A stretch of 64,000 nt of DNA, taken from Liolophura sinensis. Its lineage: Eukaryota; Mollusca; Polyplacophora; Chitonida; Chitonidae. Positions 1 to 13,300 of the stretch are shown in pieces. The notes under the pieces are model-generated. The model saw only the letters and a list, made by a program, of their open reading frames with translations, did not search any database and was not told the origin of the DNA. The first letter of the stretch is position 1. Each line of letters begins with the position of its first letter. Made by a program: the position numbers and the translations under genes. Where the stretch lies: positions 994,001-1,058,000 of the forward strand of contig NC_088302.1 in the NCBI RefSeq assembly GCF_032854445.1, given 5' to 3'.

Positions 1-790
1 AGACAGTTTAGTTTTAAAGACCATTAATTAATCATTAAACATCACTTCACTGTTTAATGAAACAGTGTTTAATAAGTTTTAGTAAAACTTAACATCTGAC
101 TGTGTACATTCTATAAATAAGTCTTGAACATATCTCTGACATTTATAAATTTAAGTGTATCAGTGTACAATGAATTGGGAGTTAGAGGGAGTTACATGAC
201 TATACATTGACCTACCACGCGTAACTTCCAATGCTCTTCCCTGGTGTAACAAACCAAGTCGATTTGAGACGAAAAAAAGGATGATATTGGTACATGGAAC
301 TGCATGAACAAAACAACTTAATGGAAGATAAAAGTTCAAAAAGATTAAAATTCATCACACAAATACACAAAAAACGTTGATGTAGTTAAGTTTTTGATTG
401 AACAACACATGTGGTTCGTATGGACTTGGATAAGCCAGTCCGAGGTACAGGCACGTAGAACTAGGTCAAGCCTTCAGGAGCTGAAGTGCCCAGACGCATA
501 CTGTACTGTGCCCTATCCCTCTTCAATGTTACCACAAATCACAGCTGGCTCCATCGTAAAAATCCACTTACATGCCGGCTGCGAACATTACCAGTGTTGC
601 AATCTGTGTCAGCCACTCGATTGATGTGAAAGTGTCCATCTTTCATAAGAGCAGTGTTAAACTTGGAATATGAACGTGGCTTATAAAGTGTAAAGTTAAT
701 CATCTATAATAGGATGTCAACCCATTTGATAACCCTGGAAAATACTTATGTGATAAAAATAGATCATGGGCGATCCCATGTTTTGCTAGG
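1..790. other. Unassigned AT-rich flank
   Basis: No recognisable gene, RNA or repeat. Short open frames such as 394-624 lack coding character. Confidence 0.5.
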
Positions 791-1099
791 ATGGAGAGCA
801 TCCGTAACGAACATCTAAAAAGGTTAAGAAATTGCTTTATTTGTATGCCTATCAATTCTCTTCATCCAGAAATTGTAACAAACAAAGCTTTCTTATTTTT
901 TGAAGATAATTATTTCGTACATTTACTTTGTTCACCTATTAATGGTGCTGTTGCACTCCCTAAAAGTGAAGTAGCCTTTGACCTCAATCTGGGCGGAAGT
1001 GACAAAATGCATGCTCTGTGTATAGTGGAGATCCCGTCATTTCAAGCGGACATAGCGGTGGAAGCAGCGTTCATGATTTACCGTAAGAGTCGTTTGTAG
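791..1099 (+). CDS. Unrecognised 102-residue open frame
   Basis: An ATG-initiated frame with mixed, protein-like composition (for example the segments FFEDNYFVHLLCSPI and ALCIVEIPSFQADIAVEAA). I recognise no family, signal peptide or motif. It could be a single exon, a decayed fragment or chance. It is listed because it is one of the few non-repetitive frames over 100 codons here. Confidence 0.18.
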   Translation: MESIRNEHLKRLRNCFICMPINSLHPEIVTNKAFLFFEDNYFVHLLCSPINGAVALPKSEVAFDLNLGGSDKMHALCIVEIPSFQADIAVEAAFMIYRKSRL

Positions 1100-1529
1100 G
1101 AGGCCCTCAGAAACGCAAAGACATATGACACAAAGCGTGAATCTGTCAAGATTGGAAAGTTCATCTTCTGCTGATTTTATGAAACTTTCGGGTTATTTTC
1201 TTTTTTTGAAATGACCTCATAACAAATTGACAACAACAACTCGTGAACAACAACAACAGTTGTTGCACAGATTAAGATTGACGGATCTGTCTTTATCCCG
1301 GATGAAACTTAACGGGATGTTATAATTAGTTGTTCATGGTAAAAATAAAAAATAAAAATCTCGCACACGACTTTTCCATGTGCATATTTTATTTTTTACC
1401 TGTTTCCTGTGTTTATTCATGACATTTTATGAAAGTTAAACCAGTGTGCTATACTGACATCTATTTTTAAGCATCATAACATTACTGCAGAAGGCCAGTA
1501 ACAAGTTTTAAGAGGCCTATTTATGTGAA

Positions 1530-3680
1530 TACAGGTCATATTAACAACCAAGTTGTCTAAGTCAAATCATCTATTACCTTAGGTCGAATCGTCTAATACC
1601 TTAAGTCGAATTGTCTAATACCTTAGGTTGAATCATCTACAGTCAGGTGGCCAAACAATATAGGCTATATATTGGTTATTTTGGATTACTGTTTTCTTAC
1701 CTCTCCCTTTACCTCAGCTTGCCAAGCACAAGGAAAAAAATCAGATAGAGAATAAACATCTGGATAAACATACTGTTGTTATTTTCAGTAAAATAGAGCT
1801 GTTTTACAAATATATGTATCTGTTGTATCTAATGTATATATAAATCTCTTTTACTTCACAAATGCATCATGATAACAAATATTTAATACAAAAGATACTT
1901 ATAAGATATTGGCAGTTCTGCACCAGAACTATTTTCATACATCTTTCTTTCTTGAACAAATTGTATATAGATAATAAACATTGACTGAACAGTGTATTAT
2001 TTAATACAGGATAATGATAATATACTGATTAATATCTTAGTCCCTTAGATGACCATTCGCATGTCTCAGCAGTGATGATGCCATCTGAATAATTTCTCCA
2101 TAACTCAGATATCTTTGACTGGTGATCTTTTACACTCAAGAAGATGTCTCGCAGTGCCCTCCATATTCCGGCCTCAAAATCACACACCACCTGTTCCATT
2201 GCAAGGATGTGTTAACTTTTATTTAGTCGTAGTCTTTGTCTGGCCCTGTTGACAGTCTTAGGATGTTCACACAGTGGCTGCCAGAGCAGGAGAGGGAGTG
2301 TTTTCTTCCAAATTTTCCATGGCCGTACTCTCTGCAAATATTTCTTCTCCAAAAGAAGCCGGAGTTGGCAAACAGGCAAATGATGTTTGTAAATGTATAC
2401 ATTACTTGAACACAGCATTTAAATAAGAGCATATGTACATACGTCGGCATATAAGCCATACCGATTGAACTGACCCTAATTATAGTGACACTTGCCACCA
2501 GTGGTGCAACCATTCTTTGATCAGTCTTCATTCAGCACCAGTACCAGGTATTACAGCTCATTCTAGTCTTCCAAGTGTCACTTCTTACTCAATTGAAGAT
2601 CGTTATGCATTCTAATAAATCCATATAACTATTGTTCTAATCCGTTTCAGATTATTACCGATGATATGTTATTTAAAGTACAATCAACCCAAAGAAACTC
2701 ATCTCGGGGGATATTGCTTTAATGGGCTCGTACAAAAGATAGCTAGTATTCACTGACACACACTCGTTCATATCTTTTGTCCAAATATTGTTTATTATTA
2801 GTATATCATTTGTTTCAGATTCTCTTGTTTCGAAAGAAACACATTAGTATGAAAATATATGTGATGCTGGAATTAAAATGTGCTCTAAGCCTAGGAACCA
2901 AAGCGCATGTGGCATAAAACAGATACGTATATTTGTAATACTGTATTTAATTGAAAAAAAACAACAGTATGTAAATCCAGATGTTAATTTATTCTCTATC
3001 TAATTTTTTTCTTTGTGCTTGGCGAGGTGAGGTAAAGGGAGATGACATCTTGTCCTCTTGCAGAACTCCGCTTCCGAGGCTACTCGCGGGCACTGGTCTG
3101 AGCAGTAAAAATGGAGTTTCCTAAAATATAGGCATCAAAAATGAAGCACAAGTTCTCAATGCAAACAAATGCAGATAAAAAGGAACTAGTAATCCAAAAT
3201 ATCCAACGTATATACTGTTAGGTGATCTGACTTAGGCTGTAGGCAATTCGACCTAAGGTATTAGAGTGAGTGAGTGAGTGCTTGGGGTTTAACGTCATAC
3301 TCAACAATTTTTCAGTCATATGACGACAAAGGAATCCTTAGGGTGCATGTACTTGTAATGTGCCTCCTTGTTGCAGGACGGATTTCCACCGCTCTTTTAT
3401 TTAGTGCTGCTTCACTGAGACGACTTACCGAAGGCAAGTAAGCCACCCCGCCCGAGCCATTATACTGATACGGGTCAATCAGTCGTTGCACTATTCATGC
3501 TGAATGCCAAACGAGGAAGTAACAACTTCCTCTTTTAAAGTCTTAGGTGTGACTCGGTCAAGGATTGACCCATTATCTACCGGTCCCGAAGCGGATGCTC
3601 TACCAACTGTGCTATCCGGGCCGGTAAGGTATTAGAGGATTTGACTTAGACAAGTTGGCTGTTGGAGGATATGACTGGGT
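1530..3680. mobile_element. Foldback-like inverted-repeat element
   Basis: About 1540-1850 recurs in inverted orientation at about 2900-3665 (for example gccaagcacaaggaaaaaaa against ttttttctttgtgcttggc, and tttggattact against agtaatccaaa). The outer ends carry degenerate tandem copies of a ~22-bp unit containing gtctaatacctta, three to four on the left, as in foldback transposons. The ~1 kb centre has no transposase-like frame, so it would be non-autonomous. The right arm is split by a SINE at 3267-3624. The exact ends and a target duplication for the whole element were not resolved. Confidence 0.6.
3267..3624 (-). mobile_element. tRNA-derived SINE, family 2 (tcactcactc tail), in a foldback arm
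   Basis: Read on the minus strand, it starts with a tRNA-like head (ggcccggatagcacagttgg, then tagagcatccgc) and ends with a gttaaaccccaagcactcac-type tail. It is flanked by perfect 13-bp direct repeats, taaggtattagag at 3254-3266 and 3625-3637, so it is a complete insertion. Related copies are at 20941-21294 and 63765-63832. Confidence 0.85.
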
Positions 3681-4190
3681 ACCATTTATATACATGTATC
3701 TGATATGTGACTATCCCATGGTTTAGTATTCAGATAGTAATGATAAGTTGTTGAGCTACTGTACCAGTTTCAAGTTGCTCTCATTCCATCTTTTAATATG
3801 GGTCATTCCCTGAAAGAGATACAGAATTGTTGCTGATAGGTTGACATGAGAAAGAGGCAAGTCCAGGCTATGCTTAGCCCAAAGTCAAGTTTAGGTGTGG
3901 CTGATTTAATCAAGCATGACCAAGGACTTAACTACTGGGTTTAACACTGGCCATGCTGTCTCCGCTGTTAGCCAATATCTGATTCAATTCTGTATCACTT
4001 TAGTGAGAGGCCTGAGTCGTAGCTATTCTGAATTTGTACTTGTTCACTAATTACTTATGTTCTCAGTGAGTAATTTGTGGTGCGTGTGTGTAAAACATCA
4101 CAGATATACATGTAATATTTTGTGTTTGTGTTCCGCTTGACTGCAGGTATAATGTTCTGAAGTCGCCCACAAAGCTGGAGAGTTGAGAAG
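3681..4190. other. Region upstream of POLR2M coding start
   Basis: Non-repetitive sequence. It presumably holds the 5' untranslated region and promoter of POLR2M, but no TATA box or clear initiator was identified. Confidence 0.4.
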
Positions 4191-4300
4191 ATGCCTGGCT
4201 CTGCCCCAGAGCACCAGGGTTACCTGGGAGATCTTCACACAAAGTCCACGGTAGAGCTGATGGATTTACTAAGGAGGCAGGAGGCCATCTTACAAAAACA
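4191..4300 (+). CDS. POLR2M: POLR2M coding exon 1
   Basis: Encodes residues 1-36 plus two bases, beginning MPGSAPEHQGYLGDL and ending in LLRRQEAILQK. The donor is CA|GTATGG at 4301, and the split codon is completed by the G at 4715. A possible acceptor (ctgcag, ending at 4146) would make 4147-4190 the end of the 5' untranslated region; I did not identify an upstream non-coding exon or promoter. Confidence 0.88.
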
Positions 4301-7300
4301 GTATGGTTTTAATCACATATAGCAACAGTGTGGCTGGGAAAGTAATGCTGAAAAAACATCTGACTTTGGATTTTGTTTTTCTGCTTTGTGTTCGTGGAAT
4401 AGCTGTAACTCATTAGGCAACACAGTATTTTGTGGTATGAATGTGTTGTGGAGTTAGTGGTGAATTCTACTTGAATATTATTGTGTTTTTTTTAATATCA
4501 AACAGCATACTTATAGCATAGTTGCCAGCATGGATTCATACAGTGAAATCACAGAGCTGTACAGCGTAAAACACCAATCAAATAAATAAATAAATCACAG
4601 AGCTGAGTTATACTATAGTAAGATTAATCCAGGAGTAGATGATTACATACATTGTGGTACCTGATAAACTGTCTCAAGTTATCATACATTATTTTTTGTT
4701 TTACATTTTTTTAGGACTTTTTTGCGCTCTCTACCCGATGGCGGACGGAAGGTTCGAGCCTTTGCAGACACTTTACAGAGAATTATTACAGAGAGAAAGG
4801 AACAGGAGATGTGCCAGACATCCCAGATAGGTGAAGACATGCAAGTAAGGATGCTTGCAGAGAATACCCAAGTGAAATCTGACTCACCCTCATCTGTGGA
4901 AACAGCAGTGCCTGGAAACTTGAAAAGAGCAACGTCACAATTTGCAAAATTAAGAGACAAAAATACAGCTTCAGGAGAAGTTACAGAAGCTAAACCCAGC
5001 TCGACTAATGAAGACTTCTGCCTGAGAATTCAGTCTTTGTCTGTGAGAGACAAAGTTTCCATGGACACTTCAGAAGCTGACGCCCAGCTAGCCCAACTTA
5101 TGAACACTGCTCAGCATAACAAGGTGTATATGATGAAGGAACACCCAAAACAGGAGTCGGAAACTGTAAACAGTTATCTCAAAGTCATGCAGAAGAGTGA
5201 GCAGGCATCGGCTAGCAAGAAAGAGCATTTCAAACCAAACAGGTGAGAATGCCCAGTGCTCAGATTTTCATTTTTACAAATCTGGTTGGAATGTACTGAT
5301 TTGCTAAGTTTAAGGTCAAAGTTGATCTTATCTACTGTGAAACAATTAACTTAGCTTGTGGCAGCTTTGTGAATCATCCAGGATGCTGTTTATCAGCTCA
5401 TTGTGTCTGTTAGGAATCCTAGGATGGAGGTGTCAATTCAGTGTTTTAGTGCATCGTGTACATAAAAGCTTAGTGGAGGTTGTGTGCCGAGTGCTGTAGA
5501 AACAGGGTTGTCCGTAGCCTGATACAAGATGGACAGGCTCCCGAGTGCTGAAGCATCGGGGCTGTCCGAAGCCTGATACAAGGTGGACAGGCTCCCGAGT
5601 GCAGTAGCATCGGTGCTGTCAGTAGCCTGATACAAGGTGGACAGGTCCCCGAGTGCTGTAGCATCGGGGCTGTCCGTAGCCTGATACAAGGTGGACAGGC
5701 TCCCGAGTGCTGAAGCATCGGGGCTGTTCGTAGCCTGATACAATGTGGACAGGCTCCCGAGTGCTGTAGCATCGGCGCTGTCCGTAGCCTGATACAAGGT
5801 GGACAGGCTTCCGAATGCTGAAGCATCGGTGCTGTCCGTAGCCTGATACAAGGTGGACAGGCTCCCGAGTGTAGTAGCATCGGCGCTGTCCGTAGCCTGA
5901 TACAAGGTGGACAGGTCCCCGAGTGCTGTAGCATCGGTGCTGTCCGTAGCCTGATACAAGGTGGACAGGCTCCCGAGTGCAGTAGCATCGGCGCTGTCCG
6001 TAGCCTGATACAATGTGGACAGGCTCCCGAGTGCTGTAGCATCGGTGCTGTCCGTAGCCTGATACAAGGTGGACAGGCTCCCGAGTGATGTAGCATCGGG
6101 GCTGTCCGTAGCCTGATACAAGGTGGACAGGCTCCCGAGTGCTGTAGCATCGGCGCTGTCCGTAGCCTGATACAAGGTGGACAGGCTCCCGAGTGCAGTA
6201 GCATTGGCGCTGTCCGTAGCCTGATACAAGGTGGACAGGCTCCCGAGTGCAGTAGCATCGGGGCTGTCCGTAACCTGATACAAGGCGGACATTAGGATGT
6301 TAGTATTGCTATGGTCATAAGTAAATCATGAGCAGTTGGAAGCTCCTCCATGGTGCTTTCACCAGTGATTTAGATTTGATGTTTAGAAGCTTACTGAAGC
6401 TTTTATTTGTATTTAACACTGGTACTTACAGTGTATCTTACGTATAAGTGTACCGCTCTCAGAGAGTAACGATGAGAAATACAGTACAGCGCAGGGTAAA
6501 AGTCAAAACCAGGCAGGAGATTAGCGTGATCCTGGAGGTCTTGTACAGAATTTGTAGAGAGTTTGTAGAGGGCCTTTAGAGAGCTCTGGGACAGACACTC
6601 ACCTGCAGAGTCAGTGATCCGTCCAATGTGACTGATCACACATAAGGCTGAGCATTGCATTGGTAGACATTCACGCTGGCTGTGGAAAATTGACCAAAAT
6701 TTAGTTCATTGTCAGAATCATTTAAAACATTTTTGAAAGAGTAACACAAGACATGAAACTGAAGTAAAACATCTGATGTGTGTGTTTTTGATCGGAAAGT
6801 GACAATCTTTTAAGTAGTGATTTACGAGTGAGCCCATGTAAGATTTGTAATGGATCACTACAACTGCTAAAACTAGCTAATTCTTCATCTTCCCATAACA
6901 TGTGAGATTTGTAGTGGATCACTACAACTGCTAAAACTAGCTCATTCTTCATCTTCCCATAACATGTGAGATTTGTAATGGATCACTACAACTGCTAAAA
7001 CTAGCTCATTCTTCATCTTCCCATAACATGTGAGATTTGTAATGGATCACTACGACTGGGACAACTAGTCCATTCTTCATCTTCCCATAACATGTGAGAT
7101 TTGTAATGGATCACTACAACTGCTAAAACTAGCTCATTCTTCATCTTCCCATAACATGTGAGATTTGTAATGGATCACTACAACTGCTAAAACTAGCTAA
7201 TTCTTCATCTTCCCATAACATGTGAGATTTGTAATGGATCACTACAACTGCTAAAACTAGCTCATTCTTCATCTTCCCATAACATGTGAGATTTGTAGTG

Positions 7301-10300
7301 GATCACTACGACTGCTAAAACTAGCTCATTCTTCATCTTCCCATAACATGTGAGATATGTAATGGATCACTACAACTGCTAAAACTAGCTCATTCTTCAT
7401 CTTCCCATAACATGTGAGATTTGTAATGGATCACTACGACTGGGACAACTAGTCCATTCTTCATCTTCCCATAACATGTGAGATTTGTAATGGATCACTA
7501 CAACTGCTAAAACTAGCTCATTCTTCATCTTCCCATAACATGTGAGATTTGTAATTGATCACTACAACTGCTAAAACTAGCTCATTCTTCATCTTCCCAT
7601 AACATGTGAGATTTGTAATGGATCACTACAACTGCTAAAACTAGCTCATTCTTCATCTTCCCATAACATGTGAGATTTGTAATGGATCACTACGACTGGG
7701 ACAACTAGTCCATTCTTCATCTTCCCATAACATGTGAGATTTGTAATGGATCACTACAACTGCTAAAGCTAGCTCATTCTTCATCTTCCCATAACATGTG
7801 AGATTTGTAATGGATCACTACAACTGCTAAAGCTAGCTCATTCTTCATCTTCCCATAACATGTGAGATTTGTAATGGATCACTACAACTGCTAAAACTAG
7901 CTCATTCTTCATCTTCCCATAACATGTGAGATTTGTAATGGATCACTACAACTGCTAAAACTAGCTCATTCTTCATCTTCCCATAACAAGTTAAAAGATG
8001 GACAAATGTCTTTCTTTTCTTCCATAGAAGATTTTTCTTGTTGTAGAAATCATTTGGCAGTGGAAAGTTATCTGCCACTCAGTGATTTAGAGCACTTAAT
8101 TGAGACTTTGAAGCTGACACGCAGTGCAACAACAAGGTGGTAGTACAGTATGAAGTTTCATGAACAGAAGTGGTAAAAACAACAAGGTGGTAGTACAGTA
8201 TGAAGTTTCATGTACAGAAGTGGTAAAAACAACAAGGTGGTAGTACAGTATGAAGTTTCATGTACAGAAGTGGTAAAAACAACAAGGTGGTAGTACAGTA
8301 TGAAGTTTCATGTACAGAAGTGGTAAAAACAACAAGGCGGTAGTACAGTATGAAGTTTCATGTACAGAAGTGGTAAAAACAACAAGGCGGTAGTACAGTA
8401 TGAAGTTTCATGTACAGAAGTGGTAAAAACAACAAGGCGGTAGTACAGTATGAAGTTTCATGTACAGAAGTGGTAAAAACAACAAGGCGGTAGTACAGTA
8501 TGAAGTTTCATGTACAGAAGTGGTGAAAACAACAAGGCGGTAGTACAGTATGAAGTTTAATGTACAGAAGTGGTGAAAACAACAAGGCGGTAGTACAGTA
8601 TGAAGTTTCATGTACAGAAGTGGTAAAAACAACAAGGCGGTAGTACAGTATGAAGTTTCATGTACAGAAGTGGTAAAAACAACAAGGCGGTAGTACAGTA
8701 TGAAGTTTCATGTACAGAAGTGGTAAAAACAACAAGGCGGTAGTACAGTATGAAGTTTCATGTACAGAAGTGGTAAAAACAACAAGGCGGTAGTACAGTA
8801 TGAAGTTTCATGTACAGAAGTGGTAAAAACAACAAGGTGGTAGTACAGTATGAAGTTTCATGTACAGAAGTGGTAAAAACAACAAGGCGGTAGTACAGTA
8901 TGAAGTTTCATGTACAGAAGTGGTAAAAACAACAAGGCGGTAGTACAGTATGAAGTTTCATGTACAGAAGTGGTAAAAACAACAAGGCGGTAGTACAGTA
9001 TGAAGTTTCATGAACAGAAATGGTAAAAACAACAAGGTGGTAGTACAGTATGAAGTTTCATGTACAGAAGTGGTAAAAACAACAAGGTGGTAGTACAGTA
9101 TGAAGTTTCATGTACAGAAGTGGTAAAAACAACAAGGCGGTAGTACAGTATGAAGTTTCATGTACAGAAGTGGTAAAAACAACAAGGCGGTAGTACAGTA
9201 TGAAGTTTCATGTACAGAAGTGGTAAAAACAACAAGGCGGTAGTACAGTATGAAGTTTCATGTACAGAAGTGGTAAAAACAACAAGGTGGTAGTACAGTA
9301 TGAAGTTTCATGTACAGAAGTGGTAAAAACAACAAGGTGGTAGTACAGTATGAAGTTTCATGTACAGAAGTGGTAAAAACAACAAGGCGGTAGTACAGTA
9401 TGAAGTTTCATGTACAGAAGTGGTAAAAACAACAAGGCGGTAGTACAGTATGAAGTTTCATGAACAGAAATGGTAAAAACAACAAGGCGGTAGTACAGTA
9501 TGAAGTTTAATGTACAGAAGTGGTGAAAACAACAAGGCGGTAGTACAGTATGAAGTTTCATGTACAGAAGTGGTAAAAACAACAAGGTGGTAGTACAGTA
9601 TGAAGTTTCATGAACAGAAGTGGTAAAAACAACAAGGTGGTAGTACAGTATGAAGTTTCATGTACAGAAGTGGTAAAAACAACAAGGTGGTAGTACAGTA
9701 TGAAGTTTCATGAACAGAAGTGGTAAAAAATAAAAACATGATACAGAACAAGTTAGACTTTGACTGTATGGCTCTGGAGAATTTGGAGTTTGTGCCAAAC
9801 CATGTAGGAAAAGCACCCACATAGTAAACGCAAGAAGAAAAAAAATGATTCGTTTGAATGTTTTTTCTCACAGAAAAAGTAATACGGTAATAATTTCCCG
9901 TTTGCACCAGTTTGCATACACGCAGAGGTATATCAATACACATTGTTTGAATTTTTGGCTTAGCAGACATAGTGTACCTTTTTATTTCTGACTCTGTGAC
10001 CACAAAATGTCTTCATGGAATTGATTCCACTCTGTTCATTTATGCTTAACAATACAGGATTTGAACCTGTACTCAGATGAATTCAGTTAGGCCTGCCAAA
10101 TATTATTTGTGAGCTTGAATAAAAGTTGAGATTAAATGACAGTGAATAGCTTATACGTGTATCAATAAACATGTGATTACAAGTGTTTTTTTCTTCAGTT
10201 TGAGCGGTAATGTTTTACACGATCCTTGCAGTTATAAATATGAATACATGATGTTATTTAGACATCACCTTTATACAAACGTGACAAATGATAAGACATG

Positions 10301-13300
10301 CGCGTGAAGGATCACGCAGAGGCACGGCCACATCAGAGTGCTGTCTGTAGGTGTGGGAGTGAGGTCCTAGGCGGGACACGCGTGCAATTGCATGCACTTT
10401 ATTTCACTAGAAAGTCACATTGGTTTTTAAAATTTATGCGAAGATTTGGCCAGTTTACTATAAAATATCTGTCACATGGTTCCACATGGCGTAATATAGA
10501 TGTACATCAAAATTAGTGTGCTGACTGTCGACAACAGTTGGAAACTGATGCTTGCGCTTTTGCTTGCAAACTGGGATGGGCCTATGTCTGTGGATGGTAA
10601 GCAATTGCCTCTAGGCCTGAGCTGTAGTGTAACTGGCTTGTTCAACTCTCAGATCAGTGATAGGCCTTACATAAGATCAAACCCATAGAGGCTGGAATAA
10701 GTTCAATACATATATTTGAACAAACTAGACAAGTAATTCAACAGACAATAAGATACAAAACAATACAAATAATTACAAAAGTATACAGTCTCTAACTGAT
10801 GATAGCATCTAAATGCGGATGGAATATTTTGGCTTCCAAAGGCAAGTCAGTCCACACAAATATAGAATCCACAGTTAAGAGGAATTCTCCAATGGAAAGA
10901 TGATACACGGATAAGTGACAAAGGCACGGCCCTCTGATGATGGCTGGTCCATGACTGTCTACAAAGGTGTAAGTTCTCAGGGTGAACTGGGATGAAATGT
11001 ACGTAATTGCACAAAGAGACGATGAGCGATACAAGCTCCAAAATAACGTCTCAGAAAATAGCAAGTGGCGAAACACAAGCTTACAAAGTGCTACATACAG
11101 AAAATGGAGTACAAATGATGAATGGCATGAAAGCCCATATCTCGACCCCGGTAAAATCCCTCACAAGGAATGACAGTAAGTATAACTGTGTAAGGCAGGA
11201 ATCAAATAAATAAATAAATATAACTGCTCTCAAGTCCACTTAGGACCGATATGCACATGGCAGATTTGGCAGAAATCATGTGGGTCAATCATGTTGACAT
11301 CAACTTGACTTGTATAAATGTAGGAGAAGCAATGCAACAAATATTAAGTCGGATTCCCTTTTGTAACAGGGAAAAACATTTTCACAACTGCAAAACATGT
11401 AATGATCTTGATTCTAAACAAACATAGAACAAGAACCTCAGATAGAATTTTTTTAAGAAAACTTAAAAACATGACACTACAGGATGAAAAGAACACATTT
11501 TTTTCTATCTGGTGGTGCCTGCTGCATTTTTGCTGCATAAGTTTCCTCTCCATACACGTAAAGCCTGAATACGGCAAAGCTGGCATAAATCGCTGAGTCC
11601 ATCCCGTCCTCCTTCTCTAACACCCTGTAATTTATGCTGGAGGTGTGTTGCCTCTCTGCCAATGAGACTGGTTAAAACTGCTGGCTTGTTCGTGTAAACT
11701 CGGAACCTACATCCAGCATTCCGGTTTCCCCATTGTCAAGCGGAAAACGAACTGCACTGTTCACTTACTTCTGGGAAGAAGAGTTCTACTGGAAATGTAC
11801 CAACTGCACTTCGGTGGTTTCCATCGGCAATTCTCCTCCTCACACAGAACACTTCAGGACTAGTTCTTAGGTAAAATGGAGTCGCCCACAGCGGATTTTG
11901 TTTATAATTTGTCACCTTGAGGTACATATTAGAATTTTTTTGTGGCCTGCACCTGCATGGAAATGCACACTCTTTTCAGTGGTATTTGCTTGATATTTAT
12001 ATTTTCTTCTCCTTTAATGCGAGGCTGTCTGCCTTCCCCTGTTTTTACTACATTTTAATAGCTAAGGTATTTTTGCATGAAAATATTTGTAGGAGTGAAT
12101 GTATGTTGGCAGATCTCTTACATTTTTTAATCTCTGTTTGAATTGTTTTCTACCATTTCTCTTTTTTAAAATGCAGCTCATTGAAAATCCGTACATTGGA
12201 GGAGCTTCCTAAGGAATACAGGGGGACGGGAGTGGCAAAGCAAACAGCCAGGGATTACGAAAGTGTTAATCTTCAGGCAGATCCGTCTGGTGGCAGAAAT
12301 CCACTAACAGGACGCATCATGGATGTCAAAACTGCCGAGTCTTCGGCGACACCTCCCAAATACAAGTATGACCGTGTCAGAACTGTCTCCCTTGATGAAT
12401 CTTTTCAGCTCCAAAAAGTTCAAGCTATGAAGCAAGAGGTACGTAATAGATTTGTATATGATTTTTTTACATTGCCTTTAATATTCTATGCAGGTACATG
12501 ATCATGTCCATGTAGCATGTGCACTGGCCATGTGTTCTTCACTGCTAGTTTACATATCTGTAGTCGTTGACCAGTGCATTCACTGCTAGTTTACATATCT
12601 GTAGTCGTTGACCAGTGCATTCACTGCTAGTTTACAGATCTGTAGTCCTTGGCCAGTGCATTCACTGCTAGTTTACAGATCTGTAGTCCTTGGCCAGTGC
12701 ATTCACTGCTAGTTTACAGATCTGTAGTCGTTGACCAGTACATTCATTGCTAGTTTACAGATCTGTAGTCGTTGACCAGTACATTCATTGCTCCTTTTAC
12801 AGATCTGTAGTCCTTGAGCAGTGCATTCAGTGCTAGTTTACAGATCTGTAGTCCTTGACCACTGCATTCACTGCTAGTTTACAGATCTGTAGTCGTTGAC
12901 CAGTACATTTAGTGCTAGTTTACAGATCTGTAGTCCTTGAGCAGTGCATTCACTGCTAGTTTACAGATCTGTAGTCGTTGACCAGTACATTCATTGCTCC
13001 TTTTACAGATCTGTAGTCGTTGACCAGTGTGTTCAGTGCTAGTTTACAGATCTGTAGTTCAGTGCTAGTTTTATAGATCTGCAGTCCTTGACCAGTGCAT
13101 ACACTGCTAGTTTACAGATCTGCAGTCCTTGAGCATTGCATTCAGTGCTAATGTACAGATCTGTAGTCATTGACCAGTGCATTCACTGCTAGTTTACAGA
13201 TCTGTAGTCCTTGGCCAGTGCATTCACTGCTAGTTTACAGATCTGCAGTCCTTGAGCATTGCATTCAGTGCTAGTGTACAGATTTGTAGTCCTTGAGCAG

